From contig JANJXG010000131.1 of the NCBI GenBank assembly GCA_024709145.1, positions 1 to 36,421 of the forward strand: a stretch of DNA of 36,421 bases. The letters are read 5' to 3'. The notes under the pieces are model-generated. The model ran no database searches. It was not told the DNA's origin and saw only the letters and a program-made list of their open reading frames with translations. Shown here one piece after another: positions 1-8,979 of the stretch (positions within the stretch are counted from its first letter, which is position 1; every line of letters begins with the position of its first letter). This DNA is from Bacteroidales bacterium (GTDB taxonomy: Bacteria > Bacteroidota > Bacteroidia > Bacteroidales > F082). The position numbers and the translations under genes are program-made.

Positions 1-535
1 TTCGCTTTCGCTTTCCTACAGCCAAAGACAAGCCATCATTTACTATGAGACTTACAAGAATATTGTAGAGCAGCTACTCGAACAACAGGCAACACAGGGC
101 GTCAACTTTCAGGCCGATTACCGTCCGGGCAAAATCTGGAACCTGGGTCTCAGGGCCGGCTACCGCAGCAATGCCAGCGACAGCCGCGACAGCAGAAACC
201 TCCACGCTTACCTTCACCTGACACGTCTTCCGCTGCTCGAACTGGCTGCCTCGCTGTCGGCCACCTTTACCCAATCACCGTATCTGAATGGCGATATCTA
301 CAGCCTGTCTCTTTACAAGGATTTTGTGCAGGGCAGGCTCAATTCCAGTGTAAGTTACCGATACCTGCAATACCGGTACCTCAGCGGTGAATTCACCCAG
401 AAGCAACACCTGACTGAGCTCGGTCTTGCCTTCCGCCTGACACGAAAACTTTTCCTGAGTCTCAATACTGAACATACGTTTGAAAAAACCGTAACGGCTC
501 ACCGCATTTACCTGGGTATTACCCAGCGTTTTTAG
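1..535 (+). CDS. C-terminal part of an outer-membrane beta-barrel protein (5' end outside window)
   Basis: An open frame runs from base 2 to the TAG at 533-535, giving about 177 residues with no start in the window, so this is the 3' end of a larger gene. The sequence alternates polar and hydrophobic residues in short strands separated by Asp/Ser/Asn turns. It ends in Arg-Phe after a final amphipathic strand, the usual ending of outer-membrane barrels recognised by the BAM machinery. The family cannot be named from this fragment. It lies upstream of, and in the same direction as, the metal-efflux operon, but a promoter-like element at 602-609 separates them, so co-function is not implied. Confidence 0.7.
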   Translation, partial: SLSLSYSQRQAIIYYETYKNIVEQLLEQQATQGVNFQADYRPGKIWNLGLRAGYRSNASDSRDSRNLHAYLHLTRLPLLELAASLSATFTQSPYLNGDIYSLSLYKDFVQGRLNSSVSYRYLQYRYLSGEFTQKQHLTELGLAFRLTRKLFLSLNTEHTFEKTVTAHRIYLGITQRF

Positions 536-552
536 CCAACACAGGCTTTTTC

Positions 553-569
553 TTTAAGCCAATCTTAAG
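553..569 (+). promoter_or_regulatory. Direct repeat TTTAAG-N5-CTTAAG, probable response-regulator binding box
   Basis: TTTAAG at 553-558 and CTTAAG at 564-569 are separated by five bases, giving an 11-bp period. This is the tandem half-site geometry bound head-to-tail by OmpR/PhoB-family regulators; the PmrA box has the same YTTAAG-N5-YTTAAG form. It is centred about 53 bp upstream of the start of the response regulator gene, a suitable place for autoactivation. Binding is inferred. Confidence 0.5.
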
Positions 570-601
570 TTGAAAAAACGGCACCTTATGAAGTCTGCCA
601 T

Positions 602-609
602 TAATTTTG
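602..609 (+). promoter_or_regulatory. Bacteroidota -7 promoter element TAATTTTG for the efflux operon
   Basis: TAATTTTG matches the Bacteroidota -7 consensus TAnnTTTG and ends four bases before the ATG at 614. The transcript would therefore start at or very near the start codon (leaderless or nearly so). No clear -33 TTTG lies at the usual 19-21 bp spacing, which fits a promoter needing an activator such as one bound at 553-569. Confidence 0.6.
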
Positions 610-613
610 CAAC

Positions 614-1282
614 ATGAAAATCCTGATCATAGAAGACGAGCCCGGCATCATTTCCTTTCTCAGGCAAGGCCTGGAAGAAGAAGGCTTTGAGGTGAGCGCC
701 TGCACCGACGGTGAGAAAGGATTGCGGCTCATGCTCGACGAAGCTGCCGACCTGATACTACTCGACTGGATGCTACCTTCGATGACCGGCATCGAGGTGT
801 GTCGGCGCTTCAGGATGCAAAACAGCCTTACACCCGTGATCTTTCTCACCGCCCGCGACACTTTACACGACACCATAGCAGGTCTGCAATCAGGGGCCAA
901 CGACTTCATCAAAAAACCTTTCCATTTCGAAGAACTGCTCGAGCGGATCAGGGTACAGCTCCGACCTGTCGTTCATGAACCCAAAGGTTTCAACCTGGCT
1001 GATATCCGACTTGATGCCACAGCCCGTCAAGTGTTCAGAAATAACAGTGAAGTCATCCTCACACAAAAGGAATACGACCTGCTCGAGTACCTCGTTGCCA
1101 ACAAAGGCAAGGTGTGTACCCGCCGCGAAATCATCGAAAAGGTGTGGGACATTCATTTCGATTACAACACTTCCGTGATCGACGTGTTTATGAACAGCCT
1201 GCGTAAAAAGCTGGGTCTGAACCGACAGGACGACCTTATTCACACCATCCGCGGGGTGGGTTTCATCGCCAGGGAATCATGA
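614..1282 (+). CDS. OmpR-family response regulator of the metal-efflux two-component system
   Basis: A 222-residue DNA-binding response regulator. The receiver domain (about 1-115) has the acidic pair E7/D8, phosphoacceptor D51 in an LLLDWMLP context, T79 and K101 before Pro-Phe. A winged-helix domain (about 128-220) follows, with the family ending that includes VIDVFMNSLRKKLG and HTIRGVGF. The ATG at 614 is fixed by the promoter element four bases upstream. Its stop overlaps the kinase ATG in an ATGA arrangement, so the two are translationally coupled. Because the same operon carries a CzcA/CzcB-type pump, it most likely activates the operon in response to periplasmic metal, like CusR or CzcR. 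That role is inferred from context. Confidence 0.93.
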   Translation: MKILIIEDEPGIISFLRQGLEEEGFEVSACTDGEKGLRLMLDEAADLILLDWMLPSMTGIEVCRRFRMQNSLTPVIFLTARDTLHDTIAGLQSGANDFIKKPFHFEELLERIRVQLRPVVHEPKGFNLADIRLDATARQVFRNNSEVILTQKEYDLLEYLVANKGKVCTRREIIEKVWDIHFDYNTSVIDVFMNSLRKKLGLNRQDDLIHTIRGVGFIARES

Positions 1283-2670
1283 AAAGAAATGCCTATCACA
1301 ACCGCATCGCGCTGAGCTACCTCACCGCAACGGCAGCCCTGCTTGCACTGGCTTTTGTGCTCATCTACCTGGTGGTGCGCATGACCGTGTATGCCAACCT
1401 CGACCGAACCCTTCATACCGTGGCCGACAAGCACGCCTGGGAAGTTCAGGTGAAAAATGGCAAGGTGTCGTTTATCAACAAGATCGAATGGGAAGAACGC
1501 GAGCATCGTGAAGTGGAAGTGAATCCTGTCTTTATCGAACTTCACGGCCCTGACGGGCAAATCATGGATAAATCGCCCAATCTCAAGGTCGACAGTCTTG
1601 GTTTTCATGCTCATATCCCTGCCGGTGAGCATTTTAATACTTTCCTCCGAAACCAGCCCGTCAGGCTGCTTAAAATTCCGGTGATCCGTACAGGCGTCGT
1701 GGTTGGTTACATTTCCACTGCCATTCCCATCGATGGTTATCTGCTGGTGCTTAAAACGCTGCGCAACATTCTCTTTCTTACTTTCCTTTTTGCCCTCCTC
1801 CTGCTCTTTTTCACAGCCCGGTACCTCGCAAGCAAAAGCATCAGACCGGTGAAATTGATCATCGGGAAAGCACAACAGATTAACTCCGATAACCTTACCG
1901 AAAGAATTCCCGTTCCGGCCACCCGTGATGAACTGCACGACCTTGCCGTAGCCATCAATCAGTTGCTCGAACGCATCGACGACAGCCTGCAGCGCGAAAA
2001 GCAGTTTACAGCTGATGCCGCACACCAGCTCAAGACTCCTCTTGCCATTCTCAAAGGCAGTCTGGGTGTCCTCATCAGAAAACCCAGGAACAACCATGAA
2101 TACCTCGAAGGCATCAGGGAAAGCCTGGCCGAAATCGACCGGCTCAGCGATATTGTCGACAAGCTGCTCGTGATGGCACGCGTGGATAACAACGCTGCCG
2201 ATGTGCGTTTGAGTGCTTTTTCTGCCGTGGAAGCCATCGACAAGGTGATTCAGCGCGCCGCACGCAAAATTGAACACAAAAACATCAGTCTCGCTTTTGA
2301 GCCTCAGCAGGATGTGCATGTGGTGACAGACCCCTTTCTCTTCGATCTTATCCTCGAAAACCTGCTCTCCAATGCCATTAAATACTCCAGCAGGGGCGGA
2401 GAAATTGAAATTGTTTGCCATGACAGCCAGGGATCAGTGCTGTTGCAACTGCACGACAAAGGAATCGGTATCGCTGCAGAGGAGTTAAACAAAATCTTTT
2501 TGCCATTTTACCGGGGCAGCACCGATGCCATCAACCAGGAAAAAGGATCGGGCATTGGTCTTTCGATCGTTGCCAAGGCCTGCAAAATCGCCGGCATCAA
2601 ACTCACGATTCAAAGCCGGATCAGCGAAGGAACGCACATACAACTCGAATTTCCAAAACAAAAATCATGA
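1279..2670 (+). CDS. Membrane sensor histidine kinase (CusS/CzcS-like context)
   Basis: 463 residues. A transmembrane helix at about 12-34 and another at about 161-180 bracket a periplasmic sensor region of about 125 residues containing several His (H76, H89, H110, H112, H118) that could bind metal. A HAMP linker (about 181-235) follows, then the HisKA domain with phosphoacceptor H249 in a DAAHQLKTPL motif, then the ATP-binding domain with an N-box (LLSNAIKYS), DKGIGI and GSGIGLSIV. It overlaps the response regulator by 4 bp upstream and the cytochrome b561 gene by 4 bp downstream. The kinase call is certain; the ligand (Cu, Zn, Co or other) is inferred only from the downstream pump. Confidence 0.93.
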   Translation: MKRNAYHNRIALSYLTATAALLALAFVLIYLVVRMTVYANLDRTLHTVADKHAWEVQVKNGKVSFINKIEWEEREHREVEVNPVFIELHGPDGQIMDKSPNLKVDSLGFHAHIPAGEHFNTFLRNQPVRLLKIPVIRTGVVVGYISTAIPIDGYLLVLKTLRNILFLTFLFALLLLFFTARYLASKSIRPVKLIIGKAQQINSDNLTERIPVPATRDELHDLAVAINQLLERIDDSLQREKQFTADAAHQLKTPLAILKGSLGVLIRKPRNNHEYLEGIRESLAEIDRLSDIVDKLLVMARVDNNAADVRLSAFSAVEAIDKVIQRAARKIEHKNISLAFEPQQDVHVVTDPFLFDLILENLLSNAIKYSSRGGEIEIVCHDSQGSVLLQLHDKGIGIAAEELNKIFLPFYRGSTDAINQEKGSGIGLSIVAKACKIAGIKLTIQSRISEGTHIQLEFPKQKS

Positions 2671-3359
2671 CACAAACAACCGAAAACACCCTGGTATGGG
2701 GGCTCCCGACAAGGTTATTTCACTGGCTTTTGGCCCTAAGCTTTGCCTCAGCCTATATCCTAAGCGATTTTGATGGCCTTCAACCTTTTCATTTCGCTTT
2801 TGGTGCCCTGGCAGGCGGACTTCTGACCGGCAGGATCATCTGGGGGTTCTTCGGTCCGCGCTATTCGCGCTTCAGCGATTTTCCCGTCTCACTAAGCAGT
2901 ATCAGGCTCTTTGTCCGTTCTGTTAAAAACGCCTCTTTCGTTGGACACAACCCACTGGCTTCAGTGGTTATGCTGGGAATAGTGGCAGCTGGTCCGGCGG
3001 CAGCAATATCGGGTTATCTACTGTATCAAACTGAATCACAAACGCTTTCGCTAAACAGCCACTTGCTCGAAGATTTTCACGAAATAGCAGCCAATGTTTT
3101 TCTGATATTGGTTTTGCTGCACCTCAGCGGCCTGGCACTGGATGTGCTGCTTCATCAAAGGAACAGCGCATTATTTGCTATCTTTACAGGACGAAAAAAT
3201 GTAAGCGCTCCGCCCGCTTCCATCAATCTGTTTCAAAAAATACTGGCCGTGAGTTGGTTTGCTGCTGCTTTGTCACTTTTCATCCTGGCACGAAACCTTC
3301 CGGTTGACCGGAACAAGGATGATCATGAGAGAATCAGACAGGAACAAAACGACGACTGA
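2667..3359 (+). CDS. Cytochrome b561-family (Ni-hydrogenase type) membrane protein
   Basis: A 230-residue integral membrane protein starting WGLPTRLFHWLLA, a typical first-helix motif of the bacterial cytochrome b561 family. Likely haem-ligand histidines are H19 in helix 1, H42 near helix 2, and H138 and H152 in the helix carrying FHEIAANVFLILVLLH. Four or five hydrophobic helices are visible. The family passes electrons between quinones or periplasmic carriers and partner proteins. The gene overlaps the sensor kinase by an ATGA junction and lies 58 bp before the CzcA fusion, so it is embedded in the metal-resistance operon. It may reduce metal ions or a periplasmic partner, but nothing in the sequence names the partner. 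Confidence 0.85.
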   Translation: MTQTTENTLVWGLPTRLFHWLLALSFASAYILSDFDGLQPFHFAFGALAGGLLTGRIIWGFFGPRYSRFSDFPVSLSSIRLFVRSVKNASFVGHNPLASVVMLGIVAAGPAAAISGYLLYQTESQTLSLNSHLLEDFHEIAANVFLILVLLHLSGLALDVLLHQRNSALFAIFTGRKNVSAPPASINLFQKILAVSWFAAALSLFILARNLPVDRNKDDHERIRQEQNDD

Positions 3360-3417
3360 CAAATATGATTAAGCAAAAGCGCTGACAACAAACCATTCAT
3401 GACCGAAAAAATACGAT

Positions 3418-6400
3418 ATGATTAACAAACTGATTGAATCGAGCCTGCAAAACAAGCTGATTGTGCTGCTTGCCACCGCTACCATGGCCGGCTTTGGACT
3501 TTTCGCCCTGCTTAACATTCCCATTGGAGCCGTGCCGGATGTGACCAACAACCAGGTGCAGGTGATCACCACTTCGCGCAACCTTTCAACCCTCGATGTT
3601 GAGCGTTTTCTCACCTATCCGGTTGAGCTTGAGATGGCCAACCTGCCAGGTCTCGTCGAAATCCGTTCAGTGTCGAAGTTTGGCCTCTCGGTAGTGACCA
3701 TCGTTTTTGAGGATAAAATCGGCACCTACCTGCCACGTCAGCTCATCGCCGAACGCCTTCAGACAGCCATGGAAAATATTCCCCAGGGCTTTGGAACACC
3801 TTTTATGGGTCCCATCTCTACCGGTCTGGGTGAGATCTACCAATACGTGCTCGAGGTAGATTCCGCCTACCAAAACCGCTACTCAACAACCGACCTGCGC
3901 ACCATCCAGGACTGGCAGGTGCGCCGACAGCTTTCGGGAATACCAGGGGTGGTGGAGGTGAACACCTGGGGCGGCTATTTGAAACAGTATGAAGTGGCTA
4001 TTGATCCTAACAGATTGAAAGCCATGAACGTATCCATCGAAGAGGTGTTTTCGGCCCTCGAACGAAACAACAGCATCGTGGGTGGCGGCTACATCGAAAA
4101 ATCAAATCAGAGTTTCTTTATCCGCAGCGAAGGCCTCATCAGTTCGGTAAGCGAACTCGAACAACTGGTGGTGTCACGGCGCGATGGACAAATCATCAAA
4201 GTTTCGGACATCGCAGCTGTCAAGATCGGCAGTGCAACGCGCTTTGGTGCCATCACCGCCAATGGTGAAGGCGAAAAAGTGCTTGGTCAGGTGATGATGC
4301 TCAAGGGAGCCAACTCGAGTCAGGTTATCAATGATGTTAAAAAACGTGTGGAAGACATTTCCTCCAGTCTGCCGCCAGGTATTCGCATCAACGGCTTTCT
4401 GGAGCGCAGCGCCCTGATCAAAAAAACCACCTTCACCATCGCCGAAAACCTCATCCTGGGTTGTCTCATCGTCATCTTCGTGGTGGTGCTTTTGCTTGGG
4501 AACCTTCGCTCGGGTCTTGTCATCGCCTCAGTGATACCCCTCAGCTTGTTGTTTGCCCTTTCGCTAATGTATATTTTTGGCGTTGATGCCAACCTGATGA
4601 GTCTTGGCGCCATCGACTTCGGTATCATCATCGACGGCGCTGTGATCATTGTGGAATACATTGCTTATCAAATCACCCGCAACAGCGGTGAAATCAATAA
4701 GCTGCAGCCCTTTGAGCGACAAGCCCTCACCGACAAAATCACACTCAAAGGCACCCGTAAGCTCACCCGTTCGGCTGTATTTGGTCAGTTGATCATTATC
4801 ATTGTCTTCATCCCGATTTTGTCACTCACCGGCATCGAAGGCAAGATGTTCCGGCCAATGGCTCAGGTTTTTACCTTTGCCTTGCTAGGCACCATGATCC
4901 TTGGGTTCACCTATGTGCCGGTAGTTTCTTCGCTCTTCCTCAAGCCCGCTTCGTCCAAAGTCACTTTTTCCGACCGCTTGCTGGGCTGGCTCAACAAAGC
5001 ATACGAGCCCAGTGTGTCATGGGCGTTGCGTCACAAAACAGCTGTGGTGGTGATGGCCCTGATGCTGTTGGGAGGCAGTCTGTTCATTTTTTCCCGAATG
5101 GGAGGCGAATTTGTCCCTACCCTCGATGAGGGTGATTTCGTAATCCAGCCGGTTTTCAAGTCGGGCACCTCTCTCAGCGAAACCATCGCCCTGACCACCC
5201 GCATCGAAACCATTCTGCGCAGCTTTCCCGAGGTGGATCAGGTGGTAAGCCGCATTGGTGCAGCCGAAGTGCCCACCGACCCCATGTCGATGGAAGAGAG
5301 CGACATCATCATCACCCTGAAACCTCCCAAAACCTGGGTCACTGCCAAAAGCAAGGACGAACTCGCCGACAAATTCAAGGAAGCCTTGCTGGTGATTCCC
5401 GGCATTGACTACGAATTTACCCAGCCCATCGAAATGCGTTTCAACGAATTGATTACCGGCACAAGGGCCGACGTGGCCATCAAGGTGTTTGGCGAAGACC
5501 TCGATCTGCTCAACAAGCTGGCCCTGCGCATCAAATCGGCCATCGAAGGTGTGGAGGGCGCCAGTGACATCATTGTTGAAAAAACTGCCGGCCTGCCCGA
5601 AATGACCATCCAATACGACCGTACCCGCCTGGCTCTTTATGGTCTCAGCGTTGAGGATGTCAACAGGGTGATATCGATGGGCTTCGCCGGCATGAAAAGT
5701 GGTGAGATTTTTGAAGGTGAACGCCGTTTCGACCTGATGTTGCGCTACGAAAAAGATTTCCGCAGCGACATCGACCAGTTGCGCCAGGCCATGATTCCGC
5801 TGCCCGGCGGCGGACAAATCCCTGTGGCTGAGGTGGCCGATGTGAGCCTTACCAAAGGTCCGGCCAAAATCAGCCGCGACAATACCCACCGCCGTGTGGT
5901 GGTCGGCGTAAACGTACGCAACCGTGACCTCGAATCGGTGGTGAACGACATCAGACGGCTTATCGAGCAAAAAGTTGACTTGCCCGAAGGTTACACCATC
6001 GATTACGGCGGCCAGTTCGAAAACCTTCGCAGTGCCCGCAAACGACTGATGATTGCTGTACCCATCGCCCTGGTTCTCATTTTCACCCTCCTTCACCTCG
6101 CTTTTGGGTCTTTCAGGGAAGCCCTTATGGTTTATTCGGCCATCCCACTTTCAGCTGTGGGTGGGGTGTTGCTGTTGTGGATCAGAGGTATGCCGTTCAG
6201 CATCTCGGCAGGTGTGGGATTCATCGCACTGTTCGGCATCGCGGTTCTTAACGGTATCGTACTCATCGAGCATTTCAAGGAATTGAAAAAAAATGGTGTT
6301 GACGACCTGCGCGAACGCATCATCCGCGGCACGCGTGAAAGGCTGCGGCCGGTGCTGCTCACCGCTGCTGCAGCCGCCATGGGCTTTCTTCCCATGGCTA

Positions 6401-7755
6401 TTTCCACCTCTGCTGGCGCCGAAGTGCAGCGTCCGCTGGCAACAGTGGTGGTGGGAGGACTCATCACGGCCACCTTGCTCACCATGATCGTGTTGCCGGT
6501 GATGTATTGCCTGTTCGAATCGCGTCAGGATAAAAAGAAAAAAATTCGCCTGCCTGCCATCGTCAAAACTTTGCTTCTGCTGCTCCTCCTTCCCGCCGCC
6601 GGTTTGCTTCAGGCACAGGAACTCAGCCGTGCCAAAGCCCTTGAAATTGCTTTGCAGAACAATCCGCTCCTGAAAGCTGCCGAACTAAGTCTTCAGCAAG
6701 CCGAAACAAACGTCAGAACTGCCTTCGACCCTGATAAAACTACGGTGTATTATGGTTTAGACCAAAACAACATCGCCGAAAATGGTCTGCCGCTCAAGGT
6801 ATGGGGTATTCAGCAGCAACTAAGCTTTCCGGCTGTCTACAACGCCCGTCACCGGTTGTTCCGCCAACATTACAGCAACACCCGCCTGCAAACGGAGGCA
6901 TTCAGGCTGAGCCTTATGAAAGAGGTGGAGCTGAGCTGGGCCGAAGTGGCTTACCTCACAGCCCTTTCGAGGGCTTATGCCGGACTGGATTCCAGCCTGC
7001 AGCGCTTTGCCGGTGCTGCCGCACAAAGTTATGCCGCCGGAGCCAGCAACCAGCTCGAATCACTCTCTGCCAGCCTCAGGCAACAGGCCATGGCCATGAA
7101 AGTGAAAGAAACCCGGCAAGCACTCAGTATTGCGGCCCGGCGCCTGTTGACGCTGATGAACAGCCCTGAAGAGGTTCCTTTGCAAACAGGTGATTACCTG
7201 CCCTTTACTCCCGACAGCCTTCGGCCCGGCGACAGTCTCAGCCTTTTGTTGCTTGAGGCTGATTATCTTACGGCAGTCCGGCGTCAAAAGCTGGAACGTT
7301 ACCTCGCTTACCCCGATCTCAGCCTTGAATATTTCCTTGGCTCGAATGCAGGATCAGGAAGTCAGCGCTATCATGGATTTCAGCTGGGTGTTGCCATCCC
7401 GCTTTGGCTGCCGTCGAAGCAGGCCGCTGTCAAAGCTGCCCGACTCGAAGCCGAAGCCATTGGCCTGCGAACTGAATCGGCCAGAAAAGCCTATGTCAAC
7501 GACCTCCATGCCAAAAAAATGGCCTTCAGCGCTGCTGCCGAAAAACTTGACTTCTATACGCGGCAAGGGAATAACCTCAACCAAAACCTGCGTCAGGCTG
7601 CTTCCCTTTCTTTTGAAACCGGCCAGATCAACGCGCTGCAATACCTTCTTTTGCTCGATCAGGTGATGAACACTGAAATCGAGTACCTTGTTGCCCTACA
7701 CAATTATAATATCCAACTTATTGAATTAAAGTATTATACACAAAATGAAAAATAA
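3418..7755 (+). CDS. czcA: CzcA/CusA heavy-metal RND pump fused to a CzcC/TolC-like outer-membrane channel
   Basis: 1445 residues, against about 1040 for a normal CzcA. Residues 1 to about 1040 form a complete HME-RND proton/metal antiporter. The central-helix signature is DFGIIIDGAVIIVEY with D400, D406 and E413, which resembles divalent-metal (Zn/Co/Cd) pumps more than the Cu/Ag type. Residues 1041-1445 start with a basic stretch (DKKKKIR), a leucine-rich helix ending near LLQAQ (about 1046-1067), and then an outer-membrane efflux factor starting ELSRAKALEIALQNNP. So pump and exit channel are made as one polypeptide, with a signal-peptide-like segment between them. Similar fusions are known in Bacteroidota. 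The gene overlaps the adaptor gene by 11 bp. The substrate is inferred from the signature and not proven. Confidence 0.93.
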   Translation: MINKLIESSLQNKLIVLLATATMAGFGLFALLNIPIGAVPDVTNNQVQVITTSRNLSTLDVERFLTYPVELEMANLPGLVEIRSVSKFGLSVVTIVFEDKIGTYLPRQLIAERLQTAMENIPQGFGTPFMGPISTGLGEIYQYVLEVDSAYQNRYSTTDLRTIQDWQVRRQLSGIPGVVEVNTWGGYLKQYEVAIDPNRLKAMNVSIEEVFSALERNNSIVGGGYIEKSNQSFFIRSEGLISSVSELEQLVVSRRDGQIIKVSDIAAVKIGSATRFGAITANGEGEKVLGQVMMLKGANSSQVINDVKKRVEDISSSLPPGIRINGFLERSALIKKTTFTIAENLILGCLIVIFVVVLLLGNLRSGLVIASVIPLSLLFALSLMYIFGVDANLMSLGAIDFGIIIDGAVIIVEYIAYQITRNSGEINKLQPFERQALTDKITLKGTRKLTRSAVFGQLIIIIVFIPILSLTGIEGKMFRPMAQVFTFALLGTMILGFTYVPVVSSLFLKPASSKVTFSDRLLGWLNKAYEPSVSWALRHKTAVVVMALMLLGGSLFIFSRMGGEFVPTLDEGDFVIQPVFKSGTSLSETIALTTRIETILRSFPEVDQVVSRIGAAEVPTDPMSMEESDIIITLKPPKTWVTAKSKDELADKFKEALLVIPGIDYEFTQPIEMRFNELITGTRADVAIKVFGEDLDLLNKLALRIKSAIEGVEGASDIIVEKTAGLPEMTIQYDRTRLALYGLSVEDVNRVISMGFAGMKSGEIFEGERRFDLMLRYEKDFRSDIDQLRQAMIPLPGGGQIPVAEVADVSLTKGPAKISRDNTHRRVVVGVNVRNRDLESVVNDIRRLIEQKVDLPEGYTIDYGGQFENLRSARKRLMIAVPIALVLIFTLLHLAFGSFREALMVYSAIPLSAVGGVLLLWIRGMPFSISAGVGFIALFGIAVLNGIVLIEHFKELKKNGVDDLRERIIRGTRERLRPVLLTAAAAAMGFLPMAISTSAGAEVQRPLATVVVGGLITATLLTMIVLPVMYCLFESRQDKKKKIRLPAIVKTLLLLLLLPAAGLLQAQELSRAKALEIALQNNPLLKAAELSLQQAETNVRTAFDPDKTTVYYGLDQNNIAENGLPLKVWGIQQQLSFPAVYNARHRLFRQHYSNTRLQTEAFRLSLMKEVELSWAEVAYLTALSRAYAGLDSSLQRFAGAAAQSYAAGASNQLESLSASLRQQAMAMKVKETRQALSIAARRLLTLMNSPEEVPLQTGDYLPFTPDSLRPGDSLSLLLLEADYLTAVRRQKLERYLAYPDLSLEYFLGSNAGSGSQRYHGFQLGVAIPLWLPSKQAAVKAARLEAEAIGLRTESARKAYVNDLHAKKMAFSAAAEKLDFYTRQGNNLNQNLRQAASLSFETGQINALQYLLLLDQVMNTEIEYLVALHNYNIQLIELKYYTQNEK

Positions 7756-8953
7756 AAAAGACCTCTCAGGCCTCGCCGCGAAACCTTTTTCAACCTTCTT
7801 CCTTCGTCAGCTGTCAGGTGTCGGTGCATGGCTGCTGCTTTCGGGAGCCTTCCTGCTTGTCGGCTGCTCAGCTCCTGCTCCCGAAAACACCGGTTCTAGC
7901 GGTGATGTTACTTCTGACGACATTGTACTCACGCAGGAACAAATGACCCAATCGGATTTGAAAACAGGCAGACTGACCGATACCATTGTCAGCACGCTGC
8001 TCCCGCTCACGGGTTTTGTGGATGTACCCCCCGGCCATCGCTACCTCACAGGTACCTACTTTTCGGGTAAAGTGGCTTCCATCCATGTGAACCTGGGTCA
8101 GCAGCTGCGCAAAGGCGATGCGCTTCTCAGTCTCGAAAACCCTGAATTTCTTACCTTCCAGCAAGACTACCTCGAAGCAGCCGGCACCACAGCCGCGCTC
8201 AGACAGGATTATGAGAGGCAGCAGACCCTTGCGGCCGGCAATGTAGCTTCGCAAAAAGAACTTCAGGCCGTTTCTGCTGCCTGGAATGCCTCAGCAGCCC
8301 GGCTCAGCGCCCTCAAAGCGAAGCTGCAATTGCTGCAAATCGACGCTGAACGGCTGAATTCCGGCAACTTATCGTCCCTCATCACCCTGCGTGCTCCGGT
8401 GTCGGGAGTGGTGGCCGGCATTGCTGTGACCGGCGGACAATGGCTGAACCCCGAAACAACCGCAGTCGAACTCGTCGACCTCTCGCAGCTCCAACTGCGG
8501 ATGGAGGTCTTTGAGAAAGATTTAGCACAGATTAAGAAAGGTCAAAAAGTGCAGATCACTGTGCCCGGAAAGGAGGATCAAACGTTTACGGGAACCATCA
8601 GTCAGATCAGTCCGCAGATTGGCATGGACAGCCGCAGTGCCGGTGTGATTGCTGCCATTGACAGCCCTTGGCCCGAATCGCTGCGCCCGGGTATGTTTGT
8701 CAGGGCCGGTGTGGCAGCTTCAAGTCTGCCGGTGCAATGTCTGCCCTCAACAGCCGTGGCCGAAGCCGACGACACCTTTTATGTGCTGCAAAAGACTGGT
8801 ACCAATTCAGCAGGCATTGTTTTCAGAAAAGTGGAGGTTATGCCCAGGCTGACGGCGGGCAGCGTCACTGCCCTCAATTTCATCGACAAGCCCCTGCCTG
8901 AAGCCGAATTTTTACTCAACGGCGTCTTTCAGCTCATCCAAAGTGCAGAATAA
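7745..8953 (+). CDS. czcB: CzcB-like periplasmic adaptor (membrane fusion) lipoprotein
   Basis: 402 residues. The N-terminus has a hydrophobic segment ending in a lipobox (LLVGC, C41), so it is a likely lipoprotein. A lipoyl-like half domain (about 90-130, ending LRKGDALLSLENPE), a coiled alpha-hairpin (about 135-195), the second lipoyl half (LRAPVSGVVAG, about 213-223) and beta-barrel segments (FTGTISQISPQI) follow the HlyD/CzcB order. The start overlaps the end of the pump-channel fusion by 11 bp, giving translational coupling, and it completes the tripartite system. No separate CzcC gene is needed because the channel is fused to the pump. Unlike some CzcB proteins it has no His-rich N-terminal extension. 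Confidence 0.92.
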   Translation: MKNKKDLSGLAAKPFSTFFLRQLSGVGAWLLLSGAFLLVGCSAPAPENTGSSGDVTSDDIVLTQEQMTQSDLKTGRLTDTIVSTLLPLTGFVDVPPGHRYLTGTYFSGKVASIHVNLGQQLRKGDALLSLENPEFLTFQQDYLEAAGTTAALRQDYERQQTLAAGNVASQKELQAVSAAWNASAARLSALKAKLQLLQIDAERLNSGNLSSLITLRAPVSGVVAGIAVTGGQWLNPETTAVELVDLSQLQLRMEVFEKDLAQIKKGQKVQITVPGKEDQTFTGTISQISPQIGMDSRSAGVIAAIDSPWPESLRPGMFVRAGVAASSLPVQCLPSTAVAEADDTFYVLQKTGTNSAGIVFRKVEVMPRLTAGSVTALNFIDKPLPEAEFLLNGVFQLIQSAE

Positions 8954-8979
8954 GCTACATGAAAAAGTCGGAAAGGCGT

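Noticed and set aside
1240-2421. 393-codon minus-strand frame opposite the sensor kinase
   Set aside because: Shadow of the kinase gene: His/Phe/Gly-rich and without domains.
5017-6096. 359-codon minus-strand frame opposite czcA
   Set aside because: Shadow of the pump gene; His-rich artefact of codon structure.
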